A stretch of 53,329 nucleotides of DNA from Seminavis robusta (lineage: Eukaryota; Bacillariophyta; Bacillariophyceae; Naviculales; Naviculaceae). Of this stretch, positions 22,201 through 31,779 are shown one piece after another (within the stretch, counting starts at the first letter, position 1; every line of letters begins with the position of its first letter). The notes beneath the pieces were generated by a model, which searched no databases, was not told the origin of the DNA, and saw only the letters and a program-made list of their open reading frames with translations. The stretch spans positions 1 to 53,329 of the forward strand of contig CAICTM010000678.1 of NCBI GenBank assembly GCA_903772945.1, written 5' to 3'. Both the position numbers and the translations under genes were made by a program.

Positions 22201-23126
22201 TGCGCTTGTGGAAGAGCCAGCATGGTGGTGCAGTGATGATCTGTGTTCTTCAGTTCCCTGCATTGATCCAGAACTTCGTAAGCTGTTTTTCTAAAGGCAA
22301 GTGCACTGATGGAGAGCTGCAAGAATGATTGTAGCCCTCGCGACTGATCCCAATGACTCCAAGGAGGCCATCAGCTTGTATCTCGAAGGGTTCTGTTGGC
22401 CCGAAATTTGCAAGGAAGCTGGTTGGAGTAGATGGGGTTGAGAAGAGACGAAATAGGTGACCTTAAGAGTTATTTATTCTTTAAGAAGAGACATCGTGTA
22501 CACAGGTATCCGAAGAATATTTTGGAATTGACAAGTATGATCTGGTCTGGATCGGGACAAATGTTTTTGCCGATTTAAGCGTGGAAGAAACAAGTTTGGT
22601 GATGCAAGAGACGCCACTCGAAGAATGGTAATATACCTTGAACTTTAGATGCAAGGTTGTACAGAAACCAAAGAAAGACAAAACACGAATCCGCACCGAG
22701 GGACATTAGTTCTAATGGGTATGTTGAGAAATTGGATGAGGAAGATTCCATGGAGGACAAATGCCATATTTGTGAGCTGAAAGAAAGGTTGCTCCTCAAA
22801 TCATGGCTGGAATATCGAAAGTGTATATTGATAATAGGTCTGCGGATATAAGCAGACGCATACTTCTCCCTCGCAATGAACATAGAGAGGAATAGACCGA
22901 GATAGAAAGGCACAAATGGGCAAAAGAATAGGCAATGAGAACACCGTTGCCAAGTGTGTAACTCCGAAGCATCACATTAAGCCCCATGAGGTATCATGAG
23001 AGCGAGGTCTCATCAGAACTGAGATCTAATGCTGCCATGTTGACTGCATGAACGGAAATCCAGAAGTACCCAAATGGGACTAGGCGGTAGTAAACCTCAT
23101 CGGGAGTAGAACAGGTCGGAAATAGG

Positions 23127-25750
23127 TCATGCGAAGAACATCAGCAGTGCCACACAGCAGTAGTTGGGGCTGGAGCTGGAGCAGCGGGTGGTGGGGAGTG
23201 TGCAACCAAGAGGGTGCCTTGTAAGGAAACTTGGGAACCCCCGATGTTCACTGGTGAATGAGCACTGGTGCCCTTTGGAGAACCTTCCCAAAGTTGCGAC
23301 AGTATTTAGGAACCACCTTCCCATCAACAAAAATGGTGTGTTGGGCAATCATGGGAATGTTCTCCTTGGAGGATGGAAGCAAGTTGTCTTTAATAAGAGT
23401 GTGAGTTGGGAGTTTGGTTTCAGCACTCACGCTTTGGGAGCACCTCGCTTGGACATGGTGGATCTTTCTATGATGATCAGTAGCTTCACAATCAAAGCAG
23501 CGCCTCCACGAGAGCAGGGTACCGCACTGGCTGGTCCACTGTTTCGATCTGAGTGAGACTCCCAAATTTGCCTCAATGCTTTGTCAATTGCTGCATGGAA
23601 GGCTTTGGCTGGGAGTCTTGGATCCATTGTGTTGGGCAGGCTCATTTGTTTTCTGGTTGATGAGGGCCCGATAAGGGCATCCAAGTCATTCAAAGTGTCG
23701 ATGCTTCCAATTGTTAATTCCCATAGTTGCTATCAAATCTGTTGATGTCACTCTTGACAATAGCTCTGGACTTTGGATCGAAAGAATGAAAACCACAGCC
23801 AAGGAGACCCTCAAAGATGGTGTGGTTAGTTCGAGCATGGGATCTGGACATAAGTTTGAGAATACGAATCTCTATTGAAGTCGATTGCTTAGCATCGACG
23901 AAAAATACATGGAGGAGAATTCATCCAGGGAACTATGCGGTGATGTCCAGTGAGAGTAGTTGCGTGGTTGAGGGATTTCAATCTTATGAGAGAAGGTCGT
24001 TATATCTTCTGCGAAGAAGCCAAGAGAAGATTGGGGCCAATTGTGTTTGGACTCTAGGAACAATATTGATTTCAATATCTTCTGGGTGCATCAGGCAGAG
24101 ATTAAGACAGACTTTCAGAGCCAGACCAGCAGGTTGGTTAAAGATTCATATGGTAAACAGGATGTTGCTGCAAATCCCGCATCTGGGCATCATGAGTCTG
24201 AGCCCAATTGACTGCGTGAGGTCCTAGATGCCCTTTTCGCATCTGATATGATTTTGAAACCATGTCCAGGAGCAACGTGAACTGTTGATTTATTAAATAG
24301 TGTTCAGTTATTAAGATCTCCAACAAAAGCTGAAAGACCCTTCCACTCCACTCTGTATCATCTTCAAAGTGCCGAAGAGGCTAACATGGATCCAGAGCAT
24401 TTGGACTCGTCAAGTGAGAAAGGTGGACTTGAGATCCTTTATCTCTTTCTTGCATGCCAACTCGATAGGCTGGAGTGTGGGTTGTGTTTCAGATGGTCGT
24501 CACCATGGAAACCCTTAGGCATAGGGTGCTTTGAGGTTCCTTTCCCAGTCCATCTGAGCCAGTCCTGTCCAGGCTCCAGTGTGGTTTATACCTCCAAGTC
24601 GAGGGCTTCTGTAAGCTTGTCTTTCTTTGGTTTTCCCAATGTGCTGGAGGAGCTCCTGGAACTGAACTGCGGTCAATGGTGCGTAGTCATGGTTGGAGGA
24701 TCAGATGGTGGGATGATTGGATCAGATTCAAAGAAAGGCTTGTCTGAAGCCTTGTGGACTGAACAAGGATGCTGGTGCTGGCGCTGCTGTTGAAGATGAA
24801 GATGCTGAGGCAGAGGAAGCGTCGTCAAGGTCCATTAATAGCTGATGGAATAATAGGCAGTGAAAATCAACAAGGTCAACAGTGCAGCAATGGCAACAAA
24901 AGCAATGGTAACAAGAGGAGGCCGGTGGATATCCAGTCAATCGAGTCAATCGAAGATGGAATTTGTGAGCTTTGTCCTTGTTATCCCGCGAACGACCTGC
25001 GAGGAGCGAATCCTTCGTTGGATCCGTCGAACTTGGCAAAAACAAACGACCAACTGCAAGCCAGCGACCTGAACGACCGATGCCAGTTCTAGGTAGCAAG
25101 ATACCAATGACAACTGCCGATCGATCGCTCGTGTTGTTGTTGCTACGTCCATCGCGAACACCAACTGCCGATCGATCGCTCGTGTTGTTGTTGTTGTTCA
25201 CGTACATTCGATTTGAAACGAAAAAGTGAGGAGTTTGCGATGAAGCATGACTCAATGCATGACTCAGCCGGTTCGAACGGATAATAGAGAGGGAAATGGT
25301 CCTCGAAGCATGACTCAAGGCATGACACACAGGCCGAGCCTCATATATGCAGTCAGCGTTCATTTTTCGATGAATTCTGTTAACTCGATCGCGACCTCTG
25401 TTGTCGCGACCGATGAGATTACGATCGTCAATAGGATTAAGAAAGGTGGACTCCCATAGGAGTCCATATATAGGATCCTCATCGCAATTTCGATTGACGA
25501 CAGGATGGTCCACATTGAGATTACGATCGTCAATAGGAGTAAGAACAAGGGGATTGCTTTCGAGCGAATCCAAGGGAAGTGAGTTGCAATAAAGGGAAGG
25601 ACTACCGATGAAGAATGCAAGAGGAAACTCATCAGGAGCAATCTGCATCAAGGAGTAGCACATTCCATTGACAACCATAGGGGATAGACATATAAGAAAT
25701 AGAATGAGTAACATCTCATAACCTCGCATGCTACCATGCGACAATACCAT
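23127..25750 (-). pseudogene. gag region of element B, broken
   Basis: The frame from 25750 to 24728 (340 codons) parallels the gag frame of A: MVLSHGSMRGYEMLLILFLI at the LTR edge, then leader, then MDLDDASSASASSSST near 24832 and FSPQGFRQAF, where it shifts. Fragments continue to the zinc knuckle (RRCFDCEATDHHRKIHH near 23480-23510) and the KYCRNFGK block, where one Cys of the second pair has become Phe. Compared with A, the leader here contains a 51-bp tandem duplication (CAACTGCCGATCGATCGCTC at 25111 and 25162) and one hairpin instead of two. Confidence 0.72.
25719..25736 (-). other. Primer binding site of element B
   Basis: TGGTAGCATGCGAGGTTA on the minus strand, directly after the LTR and identical to that of element A. 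It begins with the complement of a generic initiator tRNA-Met 3' end. Confidence 0.7.
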
Positions 25751-25888
25751 TATGCATTGATTAATCTAACGATCTAAGAGATGTAAAGTTTGTATTTCCA
25801 AATAAGTGAGCAGTTATTGATTATTTTCTAGAATAAGCCTGCTAGTTGTAAAGCTGTAAAGCTGAATTGTAAGCTGTATCCCGTCGCA
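25737..25888 (-). repeat. 5' LTR of element B (152 bp)
   Basis: Starts TGCGACAATACC and ends CCCGTCGCA. Almost the same as the LTR of element A (5162-5313) and close to its own partner at 17596-17745. Confidence 0.92.
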
Positions 25889-25893
25889 CAAGG
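25889..25893. other. Target site duplication, right (CAAGG)
   Basis: Exact repeat of 17591-17595, directly after the LTR end GTCGCA. Confidence 0.88.
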
Positions 25894-26829
25894 GACGAGG
25901 AGGAACCAATGAACACTCAGTAAACGATACTGGAGTAGTGGATTGGAACCAACCAGCATGATTCTTCCTCAGGAGTACTTCTGCGAAGGCCCACACCACA
26001 GAAGAAGGCATTCACCAGCAGATAAATTTGTTTGGGAAGAGGTGCTTGTGTGGGAGTTCCTACTGTAGCCTCCGAGTCGATATCAATATCAGAGCCATCG
26101 AAATAAATAGGCTCCTAGCTAGAGAGCGGAGACATGTAAGCAACTCACACGAATATCAGGTCAACTACTCGATGACAGGGGGGGGCTGCAACAAAGCTGC
26201 AATACAAGGACTTGCCCTTTGAACAGTAGGCAACATGTCAAACAATAGTGAAAGCCAATAAATAGAACAGAAGGAGTTGATGCCGTGGGCAAAGCAGCGG
26301 CTTCTCCTCCTCTTTTCTGTCTCCTTGCTTCCGATACTTGCACTTGGCTGTCCTTGGTGGTGCCACTCAGTTCATTCTTCATGCCGGCATGTTCACTGAT
26401 CCACAACTGGAGAGGGATAGTTTTGTTCTCTTGCTTACTCGTCCAATTCCCGTTCTTTTTGGAGGACCCAGAATCATATTGCTTCTGAACTATGGTATTA
26501 GAGAAGAGATCCCTGACTTGGTTTCCTTGGCAGGGAAGTCCCACAGATGTGCCTCGTCCAATGAATCCACACTTTCACAGTTCTGGTACGGAGGAATAAG
26601 CTCGAATATTCCTAAAAATTCACTCCTTCTGTCGACAGATGAATCTCCATCATTTTTCAACCAAATTGACTTCCTTTTGTTAGTATAGAGAGCTTCAAGA
26701 CTCCTCTAAACCCTCCTGATAGCCACTTTGAACCTGCCGCTCATTCATGGCGTCGGCCGATGAAGATAGAAGGCAGTAGCGAGTTGTGGTGTGTTGGTCG
26801 CACCTTCCATTTTCACTTGCCTGCCTGTT
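25894..26829. other. Interior of the foldback-like element and unassigned DNA
   Basis: About 940 bp between element B and the right inverted arm. Short open frames exist on both strands around 26160-26690, but they overlap each other and show no family resemblance. No RNA gene seen. Confidence 0.4.
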
Positions 26830-27460
26830 GGGTCTAATTCCTCTCCACTGGGAACTCTTCCGTCAAATGTTACTCGCTACTCGTTGTTTCGTGCTTTGGT
26901 TGATTCCTTGCTAGTAATTCCTTCGCCATCATCACCAGCCTCGATGGGCGATTGGGTGGCATGTTAGAATTTTTCCACAAAAACTAATTCAACCGTGGCT
27001 CCCCCCTGGCTGTAGACGGCCCCTGATGCTTCAGTCTTGAATGCCAACTGTTGCTAGTAGAAGTAGAGAAGGGATTCCAAGGCTTGGTTGCCTTGGCAGA
27101 GACCTTGTTTGTTGCACCCAAGACCACAGTTGACATGGCAAAAATGGAGCCAAATTCCACTCAATCTCGAGTTAGCTTTTGACTCTCTCTGGCTGTACAA
27201 GCCTTCTGCTGCTCCAGTCTTCAGCTGCAGGTGTCTCCTGTGATAGTAAGGGTCACAACAGTATGCTGGTTGTATTGGTAGGTTGGCTATATCAGATACA
27301 ACAGGGAAGATTTTGTATTGAAGGCCATTGGCTGTCTTTTTTAGTGTGGCGATTTTTTTCTTTTTTTCTTTTTAGTTGGCAAAGCTTATGGACAATCCTG
27401 ACGCAAACAACTGTAGTTATTATAACTATACTAGCTAGTAAAGGCAGATTTATTCGTCCC
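26830..27460 (-). repeat. Right inverted arm of a foldback-like element
   Basis: Reverse-complement counterpart of 16630-17215, with the same ordered blocks (TTGGCAAAGCTTATGGACAA, CTCTGGCTGTA, GACCTTGTTT, GGTTGCCTTGGCAGAGACC). Outer similarity fades beyond about 27460, so the exact end is uncertain. The CRAL-TRIO gene starts about 320 bp further right. Confidence 0.65.
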
Positions 27461-27784
27461 GAGATCGTCTTCTAAAGAAAGAATTCCCTTTAAATAAAAT
27501 TTTCGTTTTCTAGTCATTTTACGGTGCTTATTTCATCGATCTCGCTAAAAGTAGAGACACTTTCTTGGATCTCGCTGTTTAAAATTTGGGACTACAGTAC
27601 ACCGGTACTCCGAGTAAACGATTTATTGCGTTTGCCCAGGTTCACCTGTCAAAGCCAAGTCACCAAACTACTTTGAAACCATTTGCTCGAAACAACCCAC
27701 ACCCATCCAACAACGCCTCCATTGTCCGTGTTGCTGCAGACACTTAAAGAGGCTGCAAGACAAAGAGGCAAAAAGGCAAGAAGA

Positions 27785-29024
27785 ATGGACGATCTCTCGG
27801 CTCGAAATCGGGATGGCCAGCAGCTGTTGGAAACTGGCCAGGAGCAAGAGGAAGAAGAAGACCTTGGAGTTGCTGTTGTTCAACATGTCGGACCCAACGA
27901 CGTTCATGAGGCAGATGGAGGAAACGACGAGGAAGCAAGTAGCCACAATGAAAGAGAAGAAGGAACTGGCCAGGATCAAGAGGCAGAAGAAGACCCTGGA
28001 GTTGCCGTTGTTCAACATGGCGGACACAACGACGTGCATGCGGCAGAGGCAGGAAACGACGAGGAAGCAAGTGACCACAATGATAGAGAAGAAGATCATG
28101 ACCCACCACTAGCACCTCAAGTGATTTTTCAATCTAACCCAAGGTTCATGGAGATTTCCCACCAAGAACGGGAATGGGCGTTGCAGATAAAACAGGCAGT
28201 GGAGGCCACTCCCGAATTTGACAATTTGAATGACATGATGTATGCCCATCTAGCTATTTACTCCATGGGAAACATGGAACGTGCAATGGACCGGGTAATG
28301 AAGTTGCAGGCTCTCAAGGAGGAATACGGAATTCTTGACACCATAGAGCAGGCCAGACGAAGTATTGGAATTTGTGCGGAAGATTATTTTCCAGGATTCC
28401 TCCTGCACTTTGGCTTGGATGAACAAATGGAAACTTCGATGATTGTCTACGACTTTGCTAAAGGTGACAAACAAGTCTTTCGGTGTCGAGATAAGGTCGG
28501 CAATTGTATCTGTTGTGGATACTATGTCTCCCATGCAAAATTCTCCAATCTGCAATTTGTCCGTAAGGGCAACATTCATATTATGGAGTGTTCTGGTATG
28601 TCAGTGCATGAATCTGTAGTGCCTGAGTTGAATCACAATTGGTTACCACAGCCTGTACATGTACAGCATGTAGCTCACCCCTGACGGATTTGCTTGCTTC
28701 ATAGGGTATGACTTTTCCTTGAACATGTTTGACATCCAGATAATGAAAAAGCTGACTATTGAAGTATGTGGCTCATACCCATCCACCTTCCTCCAGTGTT
28801 TCTTGTATCATACGCCACTGGCATTCAATGTACTGGCATCCATGATCAGACGATCGCTCCCAGACAACCTCAAATCCAAGTTCAATGTGGGGTACACTTT
28901 TTCAGGTCGCCTGGATGAATTCTATGGGCTTCCAACACCAGAGGCTGCTTCTCGGCGAGCTGTGGATAATTTGTGTGAAGCTCTCCAAGTTCGATATGAA
29001 AATGAAAGGACCTTCTCACTTTGA
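27785..29024 (+). CDS. CRAL-TRIO lipid-binding domain protein
   Basis: Exons 27785-28595 and 28705-29024 with a 109-bp GT-AG intron; the joined CDS is 1131 nt, 376 residues, in frame (junction MECSG-YDFSLNMF). The N-terminal 115 residues are acidic and contain a tandem duplication of about 41 residues (unit TGQxQEEEEDxGVAVVQH through NDEEAS-HNxREE). Then comes a helical region (EREWALQIKQAVEATPEFDN), then the CRAL-TRIO (Sec14-like) fold in the diatom style: SMIVYDFAKGDKQVFRC, GNIHIMECSGYDFS, LTIEVCGSYPSTFLQCFLYH, SKFNVGYTFSGRLDEFYGLP and the ending ERTFSL. Such domains carry small lipids or phosphoinositides in the cytosol or at membranes; the ligand is unknown. The start is the first ATG; the frame is open upstream only from TTG. 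Confidence 0.8.
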
Positions 29025-29442
29025 GAATGAGTGGAATTGGTATTGATGATTCGAACGCAGGGTAGTATGCATAAGCAGTCACTCTTTGCTGAAATCATAG
29101 GAAAGAGCATGGTCACTGCCAGAGTGTACCTGTAGCATGTACCTGGTACCCGGTTGTTTCTGTCGTGCAGGCTGCTCTTCCGTGCCGTCCTTCTTGAAGC
29201 TAAAACGCAATTGATTGGATTTGTGTTGGTTTATGTCGTTGTTGATTAGACAAGAGGAACAACGGTTGGAACAATGAGTGCTAGAGGGGTTAAGCAATCA
29301 GCACTACGAGCATTGGTTACTCTGGACTTAGAGCAATATGACATGGATCCAACAAACTACTGTCATCTTTCATGTATTACAGTTACGATCATGTTTCAGA
29401 ACGCAGGCTGCGATTCCTGGTCCGTGGCCACTTGGCAGCTCC
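29025..29442. other. Convergent spacer
   Basis: 418 bp between the ends of the CRAL-TRIO gene (plus) and the RNI-like gene (minus). Expected to contain both 3' UTRs. No other feature seen. Confidence 0.5.
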
Positions 29443-31383
29443 TCAGAGCTTTGGTTTCTTTGCCGTGGGACCTTGGACAGCCAACTTTCCACCATTGACG
29501 GCTGCGAGACGCTTGGCACATTGGCTGTTTGGGTTGCTGGAGGGAAGAGTCGTCTTTGGTAGCTCCGCCTCGTTGGCATTTGTCCACAGAGCAGGGTTCT
29601 CGCGAAGCATTGCATAATGGAACGTCGAGGGGACGTCCTCCTGCCTCGTTAGCGAAATCAAAAAGCGCACAAATGATGCTTTGGAACTGCTAGCTTTTCC
29701 CCGCCCAAACAAGTTGAGATGTGTCCAGCAATCAATCTCGTGGAGCAACTTTCGTTGCACTGTCCTGTGTGATCGCGTCTCCTTGGCAAAGCTGGTCAAT
29801 CGTGTGTTCCGACCCGACCGCAGCAAGTTTAGGATGCATACACAACAGTCACCAAAAACAACATCCAGGGTTTGAAGACTCTCATTGTTTTCCAATTGTT
29901 TGCAGATCGGATCGATGCGGATTGCTTGGCAATCGCCGGAAAGCGACAAGTGTTGGAGTCGCCTTGGTTCTGACAAGAGTCTCACGACGTCGTCGGTGAC
30001 ATCCTCTGGCTCGTCATCGCCTATAAAAATGCGGGAGTATCTGAATTGGAATTGAAGAGTCAAGCTTTGCAGGTTTGCTGCATGACTTTTTGGGGTAAGG
30101 AATAGGCGGGAAACACTTAAGGGGACTGGGGCCGCACTCTTCAGATTTTCCACCCCAGAGCTCGCCCATTCCTCTGCTCCTACCTCCTCGATGACATCGT
30201 AACAGTTGCTGCGGTCAGTGAAGTTTTGAATGATAACCGTCTTGGCTGCATTATTTGGAAGCTTTAGCAATTCCAAAATGAACCGAGAGGAGAGAATTCT
30301 GTTCCCCTGAAAACGACCGTCCAGGACTATTCGTTGCAACGGATCCCTCCGACGTGCGAGGGATCTCACGAAACACATCATTTCAAACTCAACAAGTCCA
30401 TCGGAGCCAAGCATGGAACGCGGACCGCGTTGGAAATTGATGGTCAAATCTTCGAGAGGTCGACACCTCTTTCCTGTCAAAAGCTCAAACCAGCCCCCGA
30501 ATGCTGAAAGGGATTTCTTCTCTATGCATATCGCTGGAATCGTCAAGGATACTCGCTTCAAATTGACACCCAGTGTGGCAACGGAACGAACCAAATCGAG
30601 AAACACTTGGGGTCTGTAGTAACAAGTTCTGTCAGCCTCTCGTTCGATCTCAGGGTAACAAGTTATTTCAGCCGTGTCAGTCATGGGACATAAGCAGGAA
30701 AATGATTCCAGGGTTGGCAGAACCGCTGCCGCTCCCTTGACTTGGTTTCCTGTAAGCTGAAAGGGACGACGGCTCGTGTACGGGCTTTTATCAGAATAAA
30801 CGTTGCTGTTGAATTCGACTGTCAATGTTTTGATTGGACTCTGCAAATTTTGGATGAATACGTCCAGGATGCTTTGATCAAGATTTAATGCAAGGGCCTT
30901 TCGAAAGGACCCGTGATTGATCACTGATGTTTCAGCTTCTGCGATGGTTCTGATCAAAAGTACGCCTACTTCGGAGTTTAAGCCTGGGCACTTGTCCATC
31001 AAGGTAGTCAGAATGAGATTCCAATCTTGCTGCTTCAAGCAATCGTCATCATTTTGGTAGGCCTTCAATAGTCTCAAGATGACTTGCGGTGGTGGCATCG
31101 TGTGATGTTCCTTCGATCCGAGACCGAGGGAAAGGCCTGGAATTCGTACGAGCTGATTGTCGGAAGCCCCAAAGGCCGCGACATGAAAAAGTGGGAGGCT
31201 TGGATTTCTTCCCAAGTTTGAGCCCTTTATGGTAAACGGCAGAGAATGCAGACCCGGATTCTGTTGCAGGATGCCAACCGCGGTCTCGATGTTGTGTAAT
31301 GTCGTGTCTCTTCGCGTCGTGGGCTTTGCAAGGATGTGGAAGACCTTCCCAAGCTTCCGGCGGGCCTTTTGCTGGTCGCTCAT
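29443..31383 (-). CDS. RNI-like (LRR-like) cytosolic protein of a diatom family
   Basis: 646 residues from the ATG at 31383 (MSDQQKARRKLGKVF); the frame is open further upstream, but that part has no homologous look and lacks an ATG. No signal peptide or TM segment. The central part has irregular leucine-rich strands in a ribonuclease-inhibitor-like pattern (LKRVSLTI, LQRIVLDG, LQSLTLQF, LQHLSLSG, LQTLDVVF) and a C-terminal stretch with FHYAMLRENPALWT, which I recognise loosely from a large family of diatom hypothetical proteins. The C-terminus ends in a basic AKKPKL tail that could act as a nuclear signal. Probable role is protein binding; no enzyme motif is seen. Divergent from the gene at 31780. 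Confidence 0.65.
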   Translation of the reverse strand: MSDQQKARRKLGKVFHILAKPTTRRDTTLHNIETAVGILQQNPGLHSLPFTIKGSNLGRNPSLPLFHVAAFGASDNQLVRIPGLSLGLGSKEHHTMPPPQVILRLLKAYQNDDDCLKQQDWNLILTTLMDKCPGLNSEVGVLLIRTIAEAETSVINHGSFRKALALNLDQSILDVFIQNLQSPIKTLTVEFNSNVYSDKSPYTSRRPFQLTGNQVKGAAAVLPTLESFSCLCPMTDTAEITCYPEIEREADRTCYYRPQVFLDLVRSVATLGVNLKRVSLTIPAICIEKKSLSAFGGWFELLTGKRCRPLEDLTINFQRGPRSMLGSDGLVEFEMMCFVRSLARRRDPLQRIVLDGRFQGNRILSSRFILELLKLPNNAAKTVIIQNFTDRSNCYDVIEEVGAEEWASSGVENLKSAAPVPLSVSRLFLTPKSHAANLQSLTLQFQFRYSRIFIGDDEPEDVTDDVVRLLSEPRRLQHLSLSGDCQAIRIDPICKQLENNESLQTLDVVFGDCCVCILNLLRSGRNTRLTSFAKETRSHRTVQRKLLHEIDCWTHLNLFGRGKASSSKASFVRFLISLTRQEDVPSTFHYAMLRENPALWTNANEAELPKTTLPSSNPNSQCAKRLAAVNGGKLAVQGPTAKKPKL

Positions 31384-31779
31384 TCTACCAGGCTGGGTGA
31401 ATACGATAGGATTGTGATTATGGTTATTATGGTTGATTGTTTGGTTTGTGTTCAGTATTCGTGAGAGCTTGGACAATCTGTTGGGCGTGGGTCCACATTC
31501 TCCACGCTCTGGTTGCCGAGAGGAGCGTGGATCGAGGAGGGTGTTTCCAAAAATAAGTTTAGGCAAAATGGATAAAGTGTAAAATAACATAATTTATGCA
31601 AAATCTGACACCCAAAAAGAAAGCTGCATAGAAAGCCTTTCTTTGGGGTTTGATGCGAGAACAACTTGGTCACTCTCTGACGAACACTCGAGAAAAGCAG
31701 TTTGGAAGTTGTCGTGGTCACCACAATGCCCCCATGAACTCACAATCAGAGCAGCTATCAGAGCTCGAGTAGGAGAAAC
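31384..31779. promoter_or_regulatory. Divergent promoter region
   Basis: 396 bp between the RNI-like gene and the CRAL-TRIO-DUF6824 gene. It must serve both. No clear motif beyond a T-rich tract near 31585-31640. Confidence 0.35.

Larger units (their letters stand above)
17596..25888 (-). mobile_element. Complete copia-like LTR retrotransposon B with target duplication
   Basis: An 8293-bp minus-strand element. 5' LTR 25737-25888, 3' LTR 17596-17745, both TG...CA, and a perfect 5-bp target duplication CAAGG at 17591-17595 and 25889-25893. Inside the 5' LTR is the same PBS as in A; next to the 3' LTR is a purine tract. Order along the element: leader, gag, zinc knuckle, protease, pre-integrase and integrase, long linker, RT (YCDD at 18863-18874), RNase H, end of pol. 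This order defines Ty1/copia. All domains are recognisable but spread over many frames, so the copy is dead. The two LTRs differ at roughly ten positions out of 150, implying a moderately old insertion. It sits between the two inverted arms. Confidence 0.92.

Noticed and set aside
26161..26688. Overlapping open frames of 116-127 codons on both strands
   Set aside because: They overlap each other, show no domain, and lie inside transposon-derived DNA; no codon or splice evidence favours either.
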